From: Luscinia megarhynchos
Taxonomy: Eukaryota > Chordata > Aves > Passeriformes > Turdidae
Direction: 5' to 3'
DNA length: 64,000 bases
Assembly (NCBI GenBank): GCA_034336665.1
Contig: CM067569.1
Coordinates: 24,401,320-24,465,319 of the forward strand
Shown here: piece by piece, positions 60,410 to 64,000 of the stretch
How positions within the stretch are numbered: position 1 is the stretch's first letter
How the letters are laid out: the number at the start of each line of letters is the position of its first letter
Notes under the pieces: generated by a model
Database searches by the model: none
The model's input: only the letters and a program-made list of their open reading frames with translations
Told to the model about the DNA's origin: nothing
Translations under genes and position numbers: made by a program

Positions 60410-61825
60410 TCTTCACTTTTTAAAAATCTTTATTCCAGGGTCACAGACTAAGACAACAGGTTACACAGTAAAACATAGCTCAGGCTCTTGATTGGATTTC
60501 TAGCCACTAAATGAGTTTCTGCTTCTCCATAAAATGTTTAAGTTAACAGTTTGCCATTAAACAGCAACAAAACCCAAACCACAAACAAATCACCATATGA
60601 AATCCTTCAGCTCTCCATGCTTTTAGTACCCACTGAAAGCAAAAACCTTATGTACCTGTTCTTGAGTAAGGCTTCCTACACCAAAGTGTTGCAGCCTGTA
60701 GGTACTGCATAAGGCACAAAGCCACTCGTTACAGCCTTGTGGAGCTCTTAGAGGTTAGAGAAAGAACAACCTTTTCTTACCCTTGCTTCCAGAACAGGAT
60801 CATGGCAAGTGGCATGGTAAAACCTCTCCCCACACCAGAGTTAGTAAATAGTTACTTATTTTAAAAGTGCTAAAACTACACAGGCTAAGTTTTTGTTCAA
60901 ATATTCAAAAGTAAAAGACAATCTGATGGAAGACTCACTACACATACAGGAAATACTCAAGAGGTGCTTAAGATGGTCTCTCAACCTTAGGTTTCAAAAG
61001 ACCTGGGAAACAGTGGTGTATGTTTATTCACTACATCTAATTTCACTCCCAAATATCAAATTTTTAGCTAGATATTTAAACTATTATTTTTTTTCCTTTG
61101 GATAATAAATTACTTCTCAAAAAAGCTGCCCTCAAAGCTACTTTATACTACAGTAACTCATAACTTAAAATCTTCATTAAAAAGATGAGGTCATGCTGCA
61201 GGAATTTTAAGGCACTTGTATTAAACCAAGTTAAAGTGCTTTATGTATCCAAGCTCACTGCATCTCAGCCTGAGCAGAGACCTGGTCTTTTCAATGTGCC
61301 TGCAGCAGCACAGTGGTGTGTCCTTTGTGGAACAAAATAAGCAGACAAACAAAGAACAAAGAGCAGGCTCTAACAACATCAGTCCCGTAGAGAAAAGATA
61401 GGTAAAAATTTAAATCCTATTGCAAAACAGGTGCAAGCTGCCTTCTGGCTCTCAATAGCCCTCCCTGTTGGAGAAGAACCATTCTCCTCATGGAAAGGTA
61501 ATTTATCAGCCACTGCTACCAGCTGTCACTGACACAGTATACATGTCAAAATCTGCAAAGGATCAACTTTTGGATTCTTGTAAAATAAATAGGATTAAAA
61601 TTTGGCAGTGCCAAGACTGAAGGGCTCATTTTCTACTGAACTATCCACAGGGCCCTGTGAATTTTAATCATGTTACTTAGTAAGAGGAGAGTTGCTTGTG
61701 TAGAAGGGCACTGCATCATGCAGCAGGAATGTAACTTAGCTAATTACAGCACCTAGACATGTATGTGGGGGTCTTTACAGAAAAATGAGATGAAGTATGT
61801 GAGAAGTGACTTCTTTCATTGTCTT
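60410..61825 (-). other. TMEM254 3' UTR (putative)
   Basis: After the minus-strand stop codon at 61826-61828, about 1.4 kb of non-coding AT-rich DNA leads to a minus-strand AATAAA (plus TTTATT, 60429-60434). I take the region between as 3' UTR. Stop codons in all frames and the lack of splice-linked exons agree with this. Confidence 0.5.
60429..60434 (-). terminator. Candidate polyadenylation signal of TMEM254
   Basis: The minus strand reads GGAATAAAGATTTTTAAAAAG, with the canonical hexamer in a suitable AT-rich context about 1.4 kb after the TMEM254 stop codon. Confidence 0.45.
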
Positions 61826-61946
61826 CTAGTACTGCTTCTTGGCTGCAGGCTTGTAAGACACCAGGAGACCAAAGGAAGCATATCCAAATAAAAGGGTCTG
61901 AACAAACCATTGGAACTGAACAGCTGGGTCAGTGATTCCTTTAGCT
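61826..61946 (-). CDS. TMEM254: TMEM254, last coding exon
   Basis: The minus strand reads from acceptor TTAATGTTACAG through 121 nt to a TAG. It encodes AKGITDPAVQFQWFVQTLLF, then GYASFGLLVSYKPAAKKQY. Human TMEM254 ends KGITSGRAQLLWFLQTFFFG, then IASLTILIAYKRKRQKQT, so the KGIT start, the WF.QT core, the hydrophobic transmembrane helix and the basic tail all correspond. TMEM254 is a small multi-pass membrane protein with little known function. The exon enters in phase 2, so the preceding exon must end with two bases of a codon completed by A. Upstream exons are not confidently found and probably lie beyond 64000. Confidence 0.85.
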
Positions 61947-64000
61947 CTGTAACATTAACAAAAACACAAAATGTGTCAACAAATTGGCTGTACTGGTACT
62001 TATAAAGTAAGATTTTCTATCTCTACTCATTCCTGAGACACAGACTGTATTAGAACATTTCAGCTCAGCACATTAGTTTCCATCTCATGTGCTAACTAAA
62101 CATACCAGCTCTTGTGGTTTTAAGATTTTAAGCTATTTATTGAACAAAAGTTCTTTCAGACAATCTATGCATACGATTTCCTCAACAATATATAAATTTC
62201 AAAATCTCGTCTGTCCTATTTGAAATTACTTATCCCAGAAGTTTGTGTGCAAAGAACCAAGAAACTAGACTAGCTTAATACTGATCTTAATACACAAGTC
62301 TGAATATAATTTCTTATTGACTGTATTAGTCAACGGAGACTTCATGCTGGCAGGGCAGACACCTGACAATGACTGTGTGATGAGAGATGGAGAAACCTGG
62401 TAGCTGAATTTGTGGCTAGACAAAGACAGGTAACAGGGCTGAAGGCACTTCACTTGATTTATGAAGAAGAGACCTTCCTATGTTAGCTAGTTTAAATGTA
62501 ACATTTGTGATTTTTTTCTGTATGTTACAGAAAATGTCATTTTCTCCTCCATTGTTCTTGAGAAGTACTCCTACTGAAAGGAACGAGTATAAACACAACA
62601 GAGCAAACCCAAGGGATTTCACATTTCCAGTAAACAATGCCATCAGGCATAGCTGTATTTTTGTGTTTATAATCCCACCTGCCATGTTTTCAAATTAGTG
62701 CAGAAGGTGGAGAACAAGGGCTTAAGAAATATACCTGTTGATACAAAGCAAGCTTAATGAATAAACCATATGCAGCAATGCAGGCCAAAAGCCAATGAAA
62801 ATACTACTGCCAATTAACAAATCTGTGCCTGAGTCCTCAAAGTTTTTCCCTTTTGATGTTGCCAAGTAGACATAACTTTTACATAAGTAAAAATAAATGG
62901 TGTTTGGTGCTCACAGAAGTACAGCTGTTAGGTAATCTAAACAGATGATGAAGAGCAGGCCACCTCTGCTCTTTTTTTTGGTGGGTTTTAACACTACTCT
63001 GTAAAACCTCATTAGTAAAATTAATTACAATACATTCACTTGGTATGTTCACTGGTAGTCAAGTTTCCTCATACTTAAAAGAGCCACCTTAGGCCCAGAT
63101 ACCCATTTATTTGCACACTCAGACTTAAAGTTTTAATTTAAGGCTACATAACTTAAAATGAGAGTCTGATAACCACAGAGTTTTTAGTAACTCTCATTCT
63201 GAAAGTCAAAGTTATTAATCCATATTCTACTGTCTCTTAAAAAAACACCTCCTTATGCAGTGTTCTGTGAAACAAAATCCTGCTGCTTCCAAGAGCTGTT
63301 ATGGGAGAAGCCTGGGACAGACAGCAGTAAGTGACCCAAATGAAGTGGAAACCCATCATTTGTATCATGGCAAACAGACTGGCCACCTACTCTGCAGAGC
63401 ATGAGAACCCAAAGAGCAGCTATATTCTTCTGAATTACAGCAACCATGAGTCATATGAACAGATGGATGATGTGTTTGGACAGTGCTCTCTCCAGGTAAA
63501 TTGTTATCCTAACCTAAGACTTATATGGCCTTGCTTGTACAGTCCCATCAGTACAAGTATTTTATCCCACTGACCTGCAGATGCAAGGAGATCTCAAAGT
63601 CCCCAGATGAAAGTGTCCAATTGTATTCCCACAATACAGACCCAACTGTTTAAGTGTGTGTTAGCAGTATTGCAATCCTGATGAGGTAACATCTGATAAA
63701 ATGGTAACACCTGAAGTTATCAGACTTTTTCTACACTATCTGTGGCTCCCTCTGCCTCCTGAGCAGCAGTGTTACCCAGGGAACAGGGAGCTCAGAGGCT
63801 GCCAGACAAGCTCTGGCAAACATTGCTGCTGCCAGTTCTGCAAGTTGCCAGCCCTTGGTTTTGCTGTCCTGCACAATAGAAACCACTGGGAGAATTGGCA
63901 GCACCAACTGTGGAGGACAGCAAACTATCACTGCAGCAAGAATTTTAGCAGCACCCTCTGAATTCACTGCTGCTGAGAGCCACCACAGTCAGTCTGTAGC
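61947..64000 (-). other. TMEM254 intron / upstream part (partial)
   Basis: Most of this must be intron of TMEM254 if the gene continues past the right edge. A phase-compatible but weakly similar exon candidate at 62735-62806 is discussed under rejected items. A plus-strand open segment at 63370-63495 ending in a donor-like CTCCAG|GTAAAT is unassigned. Confidence 0.45.

Noticed and set aside
62735..62806. Possible penultimate TMEM254 exon (minus), encoding SIFIGFWPALLHMVYSLSLL then CIN
   Set aside because: The phase fits the last exon (AG|A) and a GFW.A motif recalls human GYWLAW, but the IHVGESLYA segment is not matched, the Cys spacing is off by one and the donor is only GTATAT. The evidence is too weak to annotate; the true exon may lie beyond 64000.

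Overview
The window is vertebrate nuclear DNA and almost certainly avian. Coding exons are short and have GT-AG junctions. CR1 LINE 3' ends and a solo LTR of the bird ERVL type are present, and there are no bacterial-style operons. Two genes I recognise, PLAC9 and TMEM254, are neighbours in mammals (human 10q22.3), and their relative order and orientation are kept here. I see no CRISPR array, tRNA or rRNA.

Layout, left to right. (1) 1-12.3 kb holds PLAC9 on the minus strand: three coding exons at 12156-12213, 2380-2477 and 1354-1474 encode a small secreted coiled-coil protein, with a 9.7 kb first intron and a G-quadruplex-capable tract just upstream of the start codon. (2) 12.3-32.5 kb is mostly unannotatable non-coding DNA. 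It contains a CpG island at about 18.48-18.96 kb running straight into a 14-copy, 52-bp GC-rich minisatellite (18936-19626), a 40-codon micro-ORF with a good Kozak context at 24416-24538, and a probable minus-strand LTR at about 27.6-28.1 kb. (3) 32.6-54.5 kb holds the main gene, on the plus strand. Ten coding exons with consistent phases build an intact 484-residue protein made of an N-terminal extension, a fold-type II PLP domain of the threonine/serine dehydratase family (TdcB/IlvA-like) and a C-terminal ACT-like domain. (4) 54.5-60.4 kb is its 3' UTR plus intergenic DNA with a CR1 copy. (5) 60.4-62 kb holds the last coding exon and long 3' UTR of TMEM254 on the minus strand; the rest of that gene lies upstream, mostly beyond the right edge.

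The most interesting object is the dehydratase-like gene. The Schiff-base lysine is kept (GTVKERG), but the asparagine loop (SAGNHAQ in TdcB) reads ADSAFSV and the glycine-rich phosphate loop (GGGGL) reads GGHCGL. The reading frame and splice sites are nevertheless intact across 22 kb. That pattern suggests a vertebrate pseudoenzyme, or an enzyme of changed chemistry, with a retained ACT regulatory module, sitting between two genes whose mammalian interval is not known to contain it. PLAC9 and TMEM254 are transcribed leftward while the dehydratase-like gene runs rightward, so it is divergent from PLAC9 and convergent with TMEM254.

Limits: 5' untranslated exons and transcription starts cannot be fixed from sequence alone, the last PLAC9 exon is ambiguous, and all family assignments come from motif recognition without a database search.
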